Positions 42,001 through 57,000 are shown, counted from the stretch's first letter. The stretch: 64,000 bases of DNA from Tachypleus tridentatus (GCF_004210375.1 NC_134837.1:154979310-155043309); one strand, 5' to 3'. The notes: generated by a model not told the origin, from the letters alone. A program made the numbers and translations.

Positions 42001-45000
42001 TCTTTGAAGGTACTCAGACTTAGGTTTGGTTTGTCTGGAATTGAGCACAAAGCCACACAATGGGTTATATGTGCTCTGCCCATCAAAGGTATCGAAACAC
42101 GAATCTTAGCAGTATAAGTCCGCAGACATTCTCCTGTGTCACTAGGAGGCGTTACTGGAACATAAACATTTTTGACATATCGTTTGGATATTTTATTTGC
42201 ATAGAAATTAGAAAGTAAAATATGCTTTGGCCTTAGGAAAACGAAAAGATGTAGAACAGAGGCAACGTAACGAAACAAACTCGTTTCTTTTCTGGAGAAT
42301 AACATTAATATTATTACTTCCGTTAAAAATGTAACACGTTAAAATACCTCGTTGTTAACAAAAGTAACTTTATTACAGTTACAAGCTGCTTTAGTAACGT
42401 GTTTCTTTTCACTCTGTTTACTGGAAAACGACATCTTTGTCGCAGTATGTTTAACTTGGCCCACCCAGTGGCACAGCGGTATATCTGTGGACTTTCAACG
42501 CTCTAAACCTCATTTTGATATCCGTGGTTGGCAGAGCATAAACAGTCCATTGTGTAACTTTGTACTTAACGTCAGAGAAGTAAATATACGTTTAATTCAA
42601 GTAGCTAAACGTTTTATCAAAATTTTCATTCAAAATTATTTTTAAATAGTTATTTCAGCTCTTATAGCTGATGATGTGTGTAACGCACATAGTAATGATG
42701 AACATATATGATCAATGTAATTATAAGATTCACCTAAATTTGTATCTGTTAATAAATAGATTACTGTCCTTAGTGGTATCCCTGAAGACAATCGTCTATT
42801 GTAGATAAATGATTTTCAATATTGGTTGTTCGCATTGTTTTATCTGAAGATAACGTCTTATTGTATCAAAAATAGTTGTAATTATTTGTTATATCTATTG
42901 TTAAGCTCTAAAGAAGAAACAGATTTGAAGACAATAGCAAAGAGGATTGTCGGTTTCAAAATGTTTCATTTATTCACGACCATAGTTTCGCCAGTAAAGG
43001 CAGACGTCATCATCTGTTTCATGATCGTGAAAAGATGAAGTTTTTGTGAACGTATAATTTGTTTTATTTATTTCTGTGGAGTTTCATCAAGTACCGACGG
43101 TTTCAGTTATTACTTAAAGAAGTTTGTGTTTGTGTTGTTTTTCGTATAGCAAAGCCACAAAGGGCTATCTGCTCAGCCCACCGAGGGGAATCAAACCCCT
43201 GATTTTAGCGTTGTAAATCCGGAGACATACCGCTGTACTAGCGGGGGGCACTTAAAGAAGCTTATCCATATTGTATTTATAGTCTTAAATATAATTTTGG
43301 CTTTTTGCTGTGTCTTAAGTTTCTAATGTATTCAAACAACTGTTTTTGTTTGTTATATATATTGATGTACTTGAATAGACCCATCTATTGTTTACAAAGA
43401 GTTCTAGTTGGTTGTTTTCTTATTATTTTATCTAAAGAAAATGATCTGTTGCGTGAAAATATTTATAGATATTGTTTTATCAGTTCTTATTTGAGAACAG
43501 ACTTCTGTACATAAATGATTATAATTATTCGTTCTATCTACTGCTTTAAATAAAAAAGCTTGTTTGCTATATATTTTACAAAATACTTTATATATAATAC
43601 ATTGCAGCTTTCATGAAGACTAATCATTATTTTTCAACGCGATGCTCCTGGTTCCATGATGTCCTTGGAACTTGGAACTATTTCTTCCAACATCAATTGT
43701 ACATAGTTTGATGCTAATGATTAATTCTTCTGTGTAAGCACTACAGTTCCCATTGTGACAAGCTTCACCCAAGTATGGTGAAGTCGATGTTAGACTACCC
43801 TAAACGTGCCCATTGGAAACTTTTTTTTCCAACGGCAATACATTCATGGCTCTAAATACACAAGCTATGGCTTGAAGACAGATAAAACTGGTGCATATGT
43901 GATCCAATTATAGATCACTATCACAACCAAACTGGCTCTTGTGGGAATATCATAAGGTGCATGATCTTTCTAAAATTTTATTAAATGTGCCTGATAATCC
44001 AACCGTGGGGGTGACTAAGAATATACATTAAGAATTCTTATAATCCCTTTTCCTCAAATATAGATGTGTTGGGACAGCCAAAGTCCGTTTAAAAAATAAA
44101 CAGAATAGCAGTAATTGTGCCGTATTAATGAATTACAAAAACGACCGATTTCCATTATTATACAAAACTACTTTTCAAAACATAAGGGCTCATTAAAATA
44201 AATTGTTACATATGAGTGTGAGTCTTGTTTAAGTGGAAGTTTAATTAAAAGTCATATAAAGTATACAAAACGAACGTACCTCTCTTCACATATTTAACAA
44301 AAGTGAACGGTAACAACTAGAAGACACCAAAGGTTTTTAATAGGGGTTAGATTGGTTTCAGGTATGACAAAAAAAAATTAGCTTAATCCATCAAAGTAAT
44401 GTCACGCTTGACTGAAAGCTTAAACATTCGAGGTAATAACATAGAAACACTGTAATAATTTCAACTAAACATCTTGATCGAAATTGTACGTTATGCTCAA
44501 CTATAATCAGTGTAGTAAATTTGTCAATCAAAATTACCTCATTACATTCAATCTGCACATGGTATGTCATACGAAATGTATTTCCTGGTATTTTCCATAT
44601 GTTCTTTTATTATTGTTGACCTAGTGCTGATGGTACTGACATACTCCTTGGTGCGGCAGGATAAAAGATAGCTTAGCTTTTATTAATCGCATTTTAACAC
44701 TTAAATAAATATTTTGTTCTAAAAGAGAGGTTTAAAGGTACAATGCGATCATAAAGTCTCAATCGTAACACATGTTATCGGAAGTGAATGTGCATATACA
44801 CAAAAGGTCATAATAAATGTAATTCCACAGCTTGCAGATTTTTCCACCTGGAGCGCCACATATACTGTGTGACGTCATGCCGAAATAGCCATGTTCCTAT
44901 TTTACTTAACTTTCTTGTGAAATTGAGGTTGTAACTCTAACAGAAAACAGGAGTAAATTGAGTTACCAACCAACACCAGTTTACCGAGACAGACCGTCTT

Positions 45001-48000
45001 TAAACTTTTGCTGAACTGATTTAACTCATTACAGTTAGTGTTAACAATGTATGCTGCCATTCACTGTAACAACTTCCAGACGTGTTAATACATGGTACAC
45101 AGCTGCGCACAACTCACTGTTGTGGATGGCAAGAATTTGGCGCTGAATGTTGATCTTAAGACCAACAGTCGTCTGCTGACGGTTATGGTACACCAACGTT
45201 TTCACATAGCTTTATATTTTTCGGAACTTTTAAGGGTTGTTATGGATGTTTTTCTAGTTGTTAAAATTAGCACGCCTCCGTTAAACTTTCTTTTTTGCAG
45301 CTGACTATAACTGAATGCTGAGCAGTAAATGAATATGTTAAACGTATGTTTTTTTCGTCAGAATAATGCTTAGAAGTAGGAATTTAAAAAAGGGCTTGAG
45401 AGGGTAAAATTGATTGAGACCGTTGGACCAAGCATATTCTCTCAGATTATATGACAAAGTCTGGGTGGTTTTAAGAGAGACATCCAAGCTAAAAATGACC
45501 ACTAGTATAAAACATCCTACGAATAAGGCGTAAAAGAGTTTCAAGAGAGCTACCCTTACCTCAGTTCGATCTAAAAGCTTTTAAAGTAGAGTTAACGACA
45601 CTTTAAGAAGTCAGCTGAATTAACGATGAGGTCTTTCGACCATTGTTTATGTTTCTTAGTGTTCGCTGTACTAGCGATTGTCAGGCTCCAGGAAGACTTG
45701 AACACATCTGACTTCTTTCCAGTCAAATGCTAGTTGAAGAACGAAAAACACTTTTACTCAAATTAAAAGCTTTTTTTTTACCTTTAACCCGAAGACTCCT
45801 ATACTGGTTTGGGGACATTCGCTCTGTAATTCTAGTTTGTTTTTATAAGTTTTCGATCACATAAATTTTAGGCAATCTTACAAAGCAATGCTTAAATATG
45901 GAAATATATTATCCTTTATTTTTTACGAAAATGTATAGTTGTCATTCTTCGGGTTCTCTGGTAAGACAACAGTAATTTTACGGACCTAACTATAAAATCC
46001 AGAGTTTAATTACTTGTGGTGGACACGGAGAATAGCCCACTGTGGCTTAACTCTGCAACAAACACACAGTCATCCTTCATCAAGTTTTTCAACCTCTTGA
46101 TACACCTTGATTTAAATATTTTTTTTATAAACACAAAGATTCATCAACATCTAGAAGTACTCATGCTAACAACCGGAAGTATAAATTTTATGCGAAAGGA
46201 GAAAACTGCAAATAATATATTACATGCAATACTAGAAGCTTTATTATTTAAGTTATATGAAAAATGCGTAATAACAAACATTATAAGTTATATGTGCTGT
46301 CAGGTAACAAGAAGAAATATAGACATTTGTTACCAAATGCTAACGAATATGACAAAGAAATATTAATCTTTTCTAAAAAAACACAGGTCTTGTTCCCTCC
46401 CTTTTTAAGTATAAATTAACATAATAATTTTGAAGATACAATGGAAAAAAGAAAAAATGGCATCATCTTTCACTTGCAAGTTTTATATGTTGCGTTAACA
46501 ACATAGTTTAACACATATAACCTTTTCGATTTTAGCCCATGAAATAGAGAAACCCACCATCCCTCAGATGTCGGAAGGATACCTTACATGTCTGGATAAT
46601 GGACATATTTATAAGGATGGAGAGACGTTTGCTTCCACAACCACAAGCCTCCAGCCTCAACAACCCAATCAGTGTGTTCAATGTGTTTGTCAGGTTGGTG
46701 ATACCTTAAACATGAGCGATTGAAGATTGTCAGATTGGTGATGCCTCGAGTCTAAATGACTAAGTTCTTTTAAATTAGAGCTTAACACAGCCCAGTGGTT
46801 AGCATGTTGGACTATGGATCTGAGATACCATGGCTCGCATCCCATTACAGAATAAAAACATTCCACATTGTGTGCTGTGAATGTGCTATAAGAATGACGG
46901 CCAAATTTTACAATTCGTTCTGACAAGAATAGCATAAAATATGACAATGGGTGGTACTGACTAGCTGACTTCCTTCTAGTCTATTATTATTAAATTAGAG
47001 ACAACTAGTGCAGATGAACGTCAGGTAGCTTTATGCGAAATTCAATAAAAAGTATTCGGCTAATAACATTTTTAGCCTGAATATTTAATGTATATTAGAT
47101 TAGTGATAATTATTTTTTGAGTGCATAACGTATGTTAATGGTTATTAGAGTCTGAAACTAATGTCAAGTGGGTGATACTTTTGATCTGATAAGTTTGTAT
47201 ATATGTATATGATTGGCTAATGAGTGACATGCATTTGGCACGCGGGTAATATCAGACTTGATTGGTTTGGCTTTTTTTGAATTTTTGCGCAAAGCAACAC
47301 GAGAGCCATTTTCATTAGCCGTCCCTAATTTAGCAGTGTAAGACTAGAGGGAAGGAAGCTAGTCGTCCCACCGCCAACTCTTGTGCTACTCTTTTACCAG
47401 TTCTAACGCCCCCACAGCTGAAACAGCAAACATGTTTGGTGAAACAGGGATTCAAACCTGTGACCCTAAGATTTCGAGTCAAGCACCCTAACCACCTGGC
47501 CTATCAGACTTGAAATAGATACTGAATAAGTAACATTGTTTTTGCGTTTCTATAGTGAATCGAAAGGTGAGAATGAAATGTTATAATTCTAGTATACATG
47601 AAACGTAAGACACTGTAACCTTTATCTTCTTCACTGTCTGCTTAATCAAGTGTATAAGACTTTATTTTAATGAAACTGTTATGTGTAAAGCTATAACAAC
47701 TTTCTGCCTTGTAATCATTAGGATTTGCTAAAATTAGAAGTTTTACAATTATTTACTGAAGAATCAATATGGCGAAGAGAAAATGTTTATAATATTTTAA
47801 GGTATAAGTAAGATGATAATGTACAACGTTCTGTTTCAATATTTTACTAGTTTATCTCCTAAGTTGTTTTTTTCCGTAAGATAATCTAGTACAGAGATCA
47901 TCAGTGAATCACTTATGAGAGTAAATACGTTAACAGTTGATTTAATGATTGTATATATTTCATTCATTACATTACAAGTAGTTTTGTCATATTTATCTCG

Positions 48001-51000
48001 AAGTTTTAAGTGGTAAAGATGTTTTTTAAAAACTTGATAGATATGTGAATTGTACCTTATTTTATTTATTAATTTGATAGATTTTTATCCAAGCTCGCTA
48101 TCTTACTACCGGATTATTCTGACTTATACTTTTATGTTAGGTTCTTTAAACTTCACTTGATATTTGTGTTACAACTATCAGAAAATATGTTCTTTGTTCC
48201 ATATAAAGAGTTTAATCTGCACACTACTGACAGACTTTGGGTACAAACTTGTTTCTCACCAGCAGGGCGTTTGTACATGATGTATCCTCTACTGATAGGA
48301 CAGCGGAACATGTTTAATCTAACCGCTACCGGCAAAATGGTTCTACTTAACCTGTAGAGAACAACTGTATTTCTTTAATTTGTCCGTTACTGACAGGATG
48401 GTGGTACTTACTTTGCGTGTCCTCTACTGGTATGACAGCCATACATATTTAACTTACTCAGTATTGACATGACAGTAAGACAATTAAGATATCTATTCAT
48501 TACTGGTAGGAGAGTGGTAAATGGGTAACTTATCCGCTACTGAGTTACCTCTGTGGCACGTTTGACTTGTTTATTACACCGTCATTTATACTATTTAATT
48601 TGTTTACCACTAGTAGCCTACAGCCAATGTTTCGTTTGTTCATCATTGACAGTCCTGTGACAAGTCTTATACGTCCGCTACTGATATTCCTACAGTACAT
48701 GTCTAACGTTTTAACCACTGGCAGCCCTATAAGACAAGCTTAGTTTGTCAGCTGCCATTGGTCATGTGATCCGTAACACATATTTCATTGGTCTACTAAA
48801 TTGCATTGACAAACTTACACATCCAATTGGACAAGGGTGTTAAACTTTAAGGAGACATCTTTATAGAGTGCATTTGTTCAAAATATTGTGTATGACATTT
48901 CCATGTAGATGTTGTTCAAACACTTATGGAATGTATGGTATCTCTATCCAAACTCTAGTAGTTTTAGTCCTTTAGTAAATGCTTATTTAATCTTTTACTA
49001 GCAGTCCCACATCACGTGTGTAGGTTTTACTCTTGATAACCCAACTTCGTGGGTTTGGTTTCTTTACCATTCCAGTAGTTTTGTTTTGTTTTGTTTTTTA
49101 TTTCACGCAAAGCTGCACGAGGACTATCTGCGCTAGCCGTCCCTCATTTAGCAGTGTAAGACTAGAGGGAAGACAGCTAGTCATCACCACCTACTGCCAA
49201 CTCTTGGGATATTATTTTACCAACGATGAGTGGGATTTACCATCACTTATAACGTACCCACGATTGAAAAGGCGAGCATGTTTGGTGTGACGAGAATTCG
49301 AACCCGCGACCCTCTAATTACGAGTCGAACGTCTTAACCACCTGACCATGCCGGACCTATTCCAATAGAACTCGTTTATAAATGAAAATTCTAGAAGAAA
49401 AAACAAAATTTGGGATACGATTCCCGCGGTTCTTCGTTTTTGTACTAAAACAAATCAACGGAACTTTCTTAATTTGTCCGCTTCTGGAGTCCCAGACAGC
49501 GTAGTGAGCTATGCACAAGACAGCTTATCATAATCTAAACATTGAATAAATAGTTACGACACCTACATTCCAATATTACGTGAAAATGGTTTAGACTACA
49601 GTGTTTTCCTTTATCTGCGATCGACTGTAATAGTGTACTTTTTTTTCTTTCACTAAACCCATTCTTACGTAAATTGTATACGATATTTACTGTAATTGAG
49701 ATCGAAAATATGTTGTTGCAGGAAGGAAGAATATTATGTCGTCTTAAAACGTGTAAATTAGCGACCTGTTCGAAGACGATATCAACTCCTGATGATTGCT
49801 GCCAAGTTTGTCAAGGTAATAACAAAACTTTCCAGAATAATGATGTACACGACAATAAACTGTGTTTTCTGATTTATTACAACCACCTAATTTTTCCGGC
49901 TGAGAAAATGATTTCCTTTCAATCCAATAAACATTCGATAAATAGAACTTATTCGAATAAATAATAATATTTCTGACTGTTAAGTCAGACTGTGAAATAT
50001 TCACACCATTCATTATCAATCCCTAACAAGGAAATATTTGTAAGTGAAATCAAGGAGGTTACCATGCTAAGGAATTATTTTTATTAGCAATAATGTTTTG
50101 TTTTTCCATCAGTTTATGTTCAAGTAGCAGTCTTTCCGAATGTTTTTTATATTGGATTATATGAATGAATATTTGATTTCGAAGAATATATATCATGCTT
50201 ACATTATTGAAGATGGAGTCTACATTTTGTGATCGAGATTCTTCTGTGACTTGAAGCATCAATTTTAACATTATTTGTATTTTAATTGTCACATATAAAC
50301 ACAGCGTCCAGTTAACTCAGTTAACTTTATGTTTCTTCTTCTTTGCCTAATACTGTTTAATTATTCAGATATAAATTCAGTAGAATTTGATCGAATGTAA
50401 ATCTCACATTGTGTGTTTAACCTAGACTTTTGTTTTACCCCTAAATTTTTCAACTGCTTTCTTTTAGACACTAGTATATTGTTTTCTATCGTACAGCGTA
50501 AAATTTATGAAGTTTTCTGCATTCCATTAAAATGAAATTAATATAAGGATTCCGGTTTTTTCTATCTTTTTAAACGAATTCTCGTACATTCAAAACAAAA
50601 CTTTTAAACAGAAGCGAGTAAAGACGAAAAACATATATGTTAAAACGGCTGGTATGGATACAGAAAGCTCTATGTAGAGGAGCGAACAACGTTTCGACCT
50701 TCTTCGGTCATCGTCAAGTTGTTGAACACGAAATACAAAGAACTACATGACTTACAGAAACAAAAAAATGAGCCGTAAGCCTGATGATGACCGAAGAAGG
50801 TCGAAACGTTGTTTGCTCCTCTACATAGAGTTTTCTCTACCTATACCAGCCGTTTTTACATATATATTTTTCTCTTCAAGTGGGTTTTCTCGTCATCACC
50901 GAGTGAAGACGAATTTTTTACTGCTCGAGAGTCATTAACTTAAAACTACTACCCAGTTAACTCATCATAAAAATCAATAATATGATTTAACATAGATATG

Positions 51001-54000
51001 ACTTATTATTCTTGTTGTTAAAGGCCAAATTCGACGCTTTTATTTCTGTACAGGAATCAGTAAAAAAATTGTTTGATCATATGTTCGTATCATTCTTCAA
51101 ATCATATACAATTATCCTTGTTAATATATTCCAAATCAACCATACACCACTAGTCATGACGTAATTCTAAGTTCGATCAGAGTACGATTTCTAGTTACAA
51201 AGAATAATGAAAGAAAAGTAAACTTTTTGTTGACCCACTTACAACTAGATGTCTGTGTGTGTGTTTCTATGTTCGAAAATTAATTGTTACGGGCCCTAAA
51301 CTGGTTAATTATCATTGATTTCCGATCAAGCAAGCTTCTTACTCACTTAAATTAGAAATAAAATTAACCCATTAATTAATACAGTTTTTTTAATGTAATG
51401 CTTTCACTTACAATAATTAAATTCGAATGATTCATCATATAGGTATCATCACTGTTATCGACATTCTCCGCCATAATCCTAGCACCCTCTTCTGAGATTC
51501 TTCCAGCTCAGGAGGTTTAGGATATTCCTATACCCGTACACTAACTTATAATCCAAAATAATCATCATAGTAACAATAGGAAATGATAAAGAATATAGGT
51601 GCCTTAAACATTTTAACCATACCTTTAATGAAACTAACATTAAAGAAAATAGATTAGAACTTTATTTACAAAATACATAAACCTTAGTTTTCGCTCCATT
51701 GTTTCCTTTCTGTCCCTTGAGAAGCCTAATGACCATTAGTTAGAATAGCAAACTATCTTGATGATATAGGTAAGGTAGTGTGATAACAGTACTAGGGGGA
51801 ATTGCCGACTTCTTTGTAGTAATTCAAATTTTCAGGCTAGATTATTATTGTTCAAAAATACTAATTATCCACTCTCTCATTTTCCGTATCATCACTACAA
51901 CGATTATGTGTGTGTATATATATTAGGCAATGGTGTGCGACTTTCATGGCACAGTGTGACGGTTTAATAGATTATAATTGTGAGTTAACCTGCTTGAACT
52001 CAACACGGTGTATAATTATATATTTGGGCTTTTTAAAAGCCCGTAGATTAGCAATTTTGTGTGAACTAGTCATCTGGGTTGATAAGTTGGGGGCCGTTTC
52101 GTGAGTTACAGACTAGGCAGATCATGTAGTATATGTTATGTATTGACGGACGTGGGGTTAGTGCCGAAACTTTTTCTGACAACTAAAAACATCAAAATGA
52201 CAATTATAGTTATAAAACACAATGCTGGATAACGCATGGTTAATGTCACGGCGATGTCAAGGTAACCGATTTATCTTAGCGTTTCGTGATTTCGTCACGT
52301 TTTTTGCTGATTCCTCTTGAACCAAAAGAATGTTCGGGATTCTATCTCCGTGATGAACACAGCGCAGACAGCCTATTCAAGATATTTTTTAAAACAAACA
52401 AATAAAACCTTTTTTAATGTAGTATTAAGACAGAATGAATGAAACGATTACTTTAATTGGTAAATTTAAATGAATAAAATAAATGAGATTAAACATTAAA
52501 CAAATATATTAGACAATTATAGTTGGATATAATTCACTAATATTTTTTCTCAAAAAGTTAATCCATTTCGTGCTTTTCAGCAGAAGGTTAAATACAAGTG
52601 TAAAGATATATATATATATATTAACGTACCCTATTGATATATCTTTATTGGGTTAGGTCAAGTGTATGCTAGTCAGAGACTTTCGCCAAAATGTTCAAAA
52701 TGTAAACATAGTTTCAAAACGTATGCTTGATTTATATCCACCTCCAATACTTTAAACCCCCACCATTAGACCTGCTTCTTGTACCGTGGTTTAATTTTTA
52801 GATAGTTTGTTTGTTTTAGAGTTTAGCGTTATAAGACAAACTTAACATAATCCAATCAAGAAAAACGTGTTTTAGACATCGAGCCCTCCCATTTGGTAAA
52901 GGCACAATAAAAAATAATAAATATGCAGCTATAATTTTTTAGGTCCGCCATAATTTTGAGAAGCGGAAAAAATGAAAGAATAGCTGCAGATTAATCCTTG
53001 TATTACTACTTGTAGATCATTTTGACAATAGGTGATGATCTGTTTGTTTTTAATTTCGCACAAATCTACACGAGGGTTATTTGCGCTAACCGTCTTAATT
53101 TAGTAGTGTAAGACTAGAGGGAAGGCAGATAATCATCAGCACCAACTACTAACTTTTGAGCTACTCTTTTACCAACGAATAGTGGGATTGATCGTAAAGT
53201 TATAACGCCCCCACGGCTGAAAGGGCGAGCATGTTTCATGTTACGGGGATTCGAACCCGCGACCCTCAGATTGCGAGTTGAGCTACCTAACCATCTGGCC
53301 ATGCCGAGCAAGGAGTGATGAAACTGTCGAGATTCAGGAAGTTTCTATTTTAACATTCAAATCACTTTTCACTATTCCTGTGCTTCGGATACTGAGTAAT
53401 TTTATATTTTCAGCTATCCCTCTCCAAAAAAAAAAAAAACATTATGTAAAGCCACTAATTTCACTTACGAAATACTTAGGGTACATCAGAAGTAACTGAT
53501 AATACTAATTTGAACATTTACAGTACTTCAGTTTAAACTTCTTTGTAGGACTCGTTATTAGAAACTGTAATCAACAAAGTCACGAATCCACAAACAACTT
53601 GGTGCACCATAATTTATAATAATGTGTTTAAGAGGCCAACAGAGTCCATATAAAACAAAATGAAACAACTACAGGATTTCGAAAATACATTTCAATATTA
53701 ATAATAATATCGAGGGATATTCACTGAATGCATTGTTTACTATCTCGTGACTCTCTTAGAGCTTTTTGCGGGGTATTTATTTACCGAGTAGATCACGAGA
53801 ATACACTTCATGTGATCATAAATTTGCGTAATAATTGGCTATATGAATTGTATTTGTATATCACTGATAGGTAAGCTGGTATCAGTTTCATCACACGTGT
53901 ATATTCACTCTCAATGCAAATAATAAACTATAAAGGTGAGTTTGTGTACTAAAGCAACTAAACAGTCATGGGTAAACTAAATAATAAAATGAAATAATAA

Positions 54001-57000
54001 ATGAACACAACTATAATCATTAAAAAATATATAATTTGCAATCTCACAACACATTCACCATATTTTCGTTTGTTAGTGAGATCGCAGATCATTATCATTA
54101 TTTTCCGGCATGGCCAGGTGGTTAAGGCGCTCGACTCGTAATCTGAGGGACGCTGATTCGAATCCCTGTCACACCAAACATGCTCGCCCTTTCAGACGTG
54201 TAAGCTTTATAAAGTGACGGTTAATCTCACTATTCGTTGGTAAAAGAGTAGCCCAAGAGTTGGCAGTGGATCGTGATGACTAATTGCCTTTCCTTCTAGT
54301 ATTACACTGCTGAATTAGGAACGGCTAGCGCAGATAGCTCTCGAATAACTTTGCGCGAAATTCAAAACCAACCAACCAATCATTATAATTTCCGAATAAA
54401 AATATCAAAATGTCAACGATTATCACCTGCTTTATACGTTTTTCGTACTATAAATAAAGATCCAAAAGCAAAACGTAAGTTTGAAAATATAATAAAGACT
54501 GTAATTCACATGTATATGTATGTTTTGCTCAATTTATTTTTTCTCTTGCACCTCTAACCAGGAGCTGAGGACGTTAATAATAAAGATATAGATAGTCAGG
54601 ATCACGTACTTGTGACGTTTATGATAACGGATGAAAGTACAAAAAGACGGAACTCTACTAACGGTCAGTGTCTGTTCCTTATTATTGGTTTATAACATGT
54701 TACTACTGTAGAAATCACAAGCAGTTACGTCACCGAACAGTAATCTGTCACGTTACATTCACAGAATCACGTAGTATTCCACAGATTTAATTCACACAGA
54801 AGTATAAATTTTCATTGATAACTATTCTAAATTTCTTAACTCTGACTAGTACATATATATTATATAGGTCTAAAATAAAAACAACGAACAAATAAAATTA
54901 TTTAACAATTTTTACAAGACTTATTTAATCTTCTTCAATTTATTTAGATCTGACAAGCAGTTGAAATATGGAAAACAAACTTTATTGATTAGTGACTAAT
55001 TAGCTTTTAGTTGTGATCGTTTTAAATATTGCAGAGAAATTAACTACTAAACTACACCTCGCCAAAATACAAAGAAAGCAAAAACCAAATCTTATAAGAT
55101 TCAATAAAGTCAAATTTCCATCCCTTGCTCAACGTAACAAGAGATTCAAATGTGCTTAAAATTAGAATATAAAAGAAATACCTTGTATTTCGTACTTTTA
55201 GTTACTGAGATTTCAGTTTTTCGAGATCACAATCAAGAGAAAATTAAAGGCCCAACATTAATCGTTGGCTACCTTTTTTTAAAAAAAAAACCTAGTTTCA
55301 TGATAATCCAAAAACAAACATCTGGCTTTTTTATGCTTATTAGAAAATGTTCTACACGTTTTTACCAACTTTACATGTTAACAGTAAAAAAGATGTTATA
55401 CTAACTTTTAAATTAGTAACGAAGGACAAAGTTCAAGTACAATTTTCATTCAAATTAATGCCTCCTAGTGGCACAGCTGTATGTCTGCTAGATAGCTCAG
55501 TGCTTTGTATCTAACCTCGAACAAACAAAATTATAATAAATATATAAAGATTATTTTTAGGATTTCCAAGTAGTACTGGTTTACTTGAAAATCTTTTTCT
55601 CGTCGAGAATTTAATTAATAATACACCTTATAATCAGGAATGCAGTTTGCTTTGTTTAGTTAACTTACTTTTTGCATAAGGTAATGATTATATACAGATA
55701 AGAAAAAACTAGAAGTAATGTTCTCATCCAAGTTATTCTTTTCATTTCATAGATTGCTTATCTGGAGGTCAGATTTATCCTCAAGGAGCCACGTGGCATC
55801 CTGTAATTGGACCGCTCGGACAAATGGAATGTGTTATATGCAAGTGTCAGGTTCGTGCAAGTATATTTTTCTGTAAAGTATTTGGATTATAAAAGAAGAT
55901 TTTCCCCATAAAATTGTCACATTTGTTGCAGATACGTTATTTACTGAAATAGATAAGCGCAAACTAATCTTTAAAATTCATGATAAAAGTTTTATGATAT
56001 TTAAAGTTAAACATATGGATATAAAAGTAAGTAATTTTAACTCTTTAATTACATGAGTTACAATATGTATATATTATTTTTGAAATGTACATTTTTTTAA
56101 CTGGAAATCTCTGAAGAAGTGAAAAGAGAATATTTGAAAATAGCTAAACTTTAAGAAATAGTGGGTCTTCCATCCATTATATTTTCAACTGTATAACAAT
56201 TGGGCATTATTATGGATACAATTTAAGTTTGTTCGCTTTCCTTTGATAATAGGCTCCACTCTTAACCTAAGAGTCGCAGATTAGAATCCCCGTCATATCA
56301 AAAATCTTCAAAATACAGCAAATATCCATGGAAGTGTTATTATGTGACTGTCAGTTAGTTGGTGAAAAGTAACCGAAGAGTTAGTGGTGATGACTAGATG
56401 CCTTCCCTCTAGTCTTACACTGCTAAATGAGAGATGACTAGCACAGATAGCCCTCACGTAACTTTGCACGAAATTACAAAAAGAAGAACCACAAAAAACA
56501 CTAAAAACCTTTATAACAGGGCCGTAATAAATGACCGTTCGATGCATTTATAAGTTCAAAAACAGATCAGTCGTAATACAAATGCTTCGATCATCGTAGA
56601 TTTATTGTAGCTGAAATTAACGGTAGCGAAATAATAAAAGAGATTCACTGCATGATAAGAACCATATACGGAGAAGACACTTTGGCAGGCGCTTGGTATT
56701 ATGAATAAGATAAACAGTGATGTGAAATTAAAGATAAATATTTAATTTTTAGACTATTATAGTAAGTTATGTACTCTCAAGCACGAAATAGTGTATATAT
56801 ACATATTACAAAATATAGCAAATATATGTATTATAACCCACATGAGTACCTGCGCTGTGTATGACTTTTAGTCATATATGTAACAATACATGTATATCTT
56901 TAGTAGTTATGTTTCTAAATCAAGTTAAAAATGTAACTGAAAAAAATATCTCGTTAACGTTTACATCTGTGTCTGTGTGTATTTAAGGAAATCTAATTAA

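Larger units (their letters stand above)
18572..46535 (+). other. CHRDL: Intron 3 of chordin-like gene, about 28 kb
   Basis: A phase-1 intron separating VWC1 from VWC2. It carries a MITE-like element, SINEs of families A, B and C, Penelope and Gypsy relics, a fold-back element, short tandem arrays and a decayed 61-bp minisatellite. I recognised no exon or nested gene. Stretches with nothing identifiable include 19450-20640, 20770-23890, 24880-26090, 26145-27010, 29240-30860, 32650-34140, 34265-35920, 38490-39500 and 43560-45950. A small regulatory element or microexon could be missed. Confidence 0.65.
46694..49721 (+). other. CHRDL: Intron 4 of chordin-like gene
   Basis: A 3-kb phase-0 intron (GTTGGT...TTGCAG). 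It holds a family D SINE, two minus-strand family A SINEs and a decayed 36-38-bp minisatellite. No coding sequence was seen. Confidence 0.7.
49816..54561 (+). other. CHRDL: Intron 5 of chordin-like gene
   Basis: A 4.7-kb phase-1 intron. It contains the inverted repeat with hammerhead-like cores (50631-50865), a possible family C remnant near 52330 and two family A SINEs. 50900-52330 and 53310-54100 show only AT-rich unique sequence and a short (TA)n near 52605. Confidence 0.7.

Noticed and set aside
48220..48830. CRISPR-like array
   Set aside because: Units are contiguous and diverged with no unique spacers, and the window is eukaryotic. It is a decayed minisatellite.
49033..49290. 85-codon frame, and similar frames at 63-326 and 56308-56547, sharing a protein motif
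   Set aside because: The shared peptide (SCTRTICASRPSFSSVRLEG type) is only the reverse reading of family A SINE tails.
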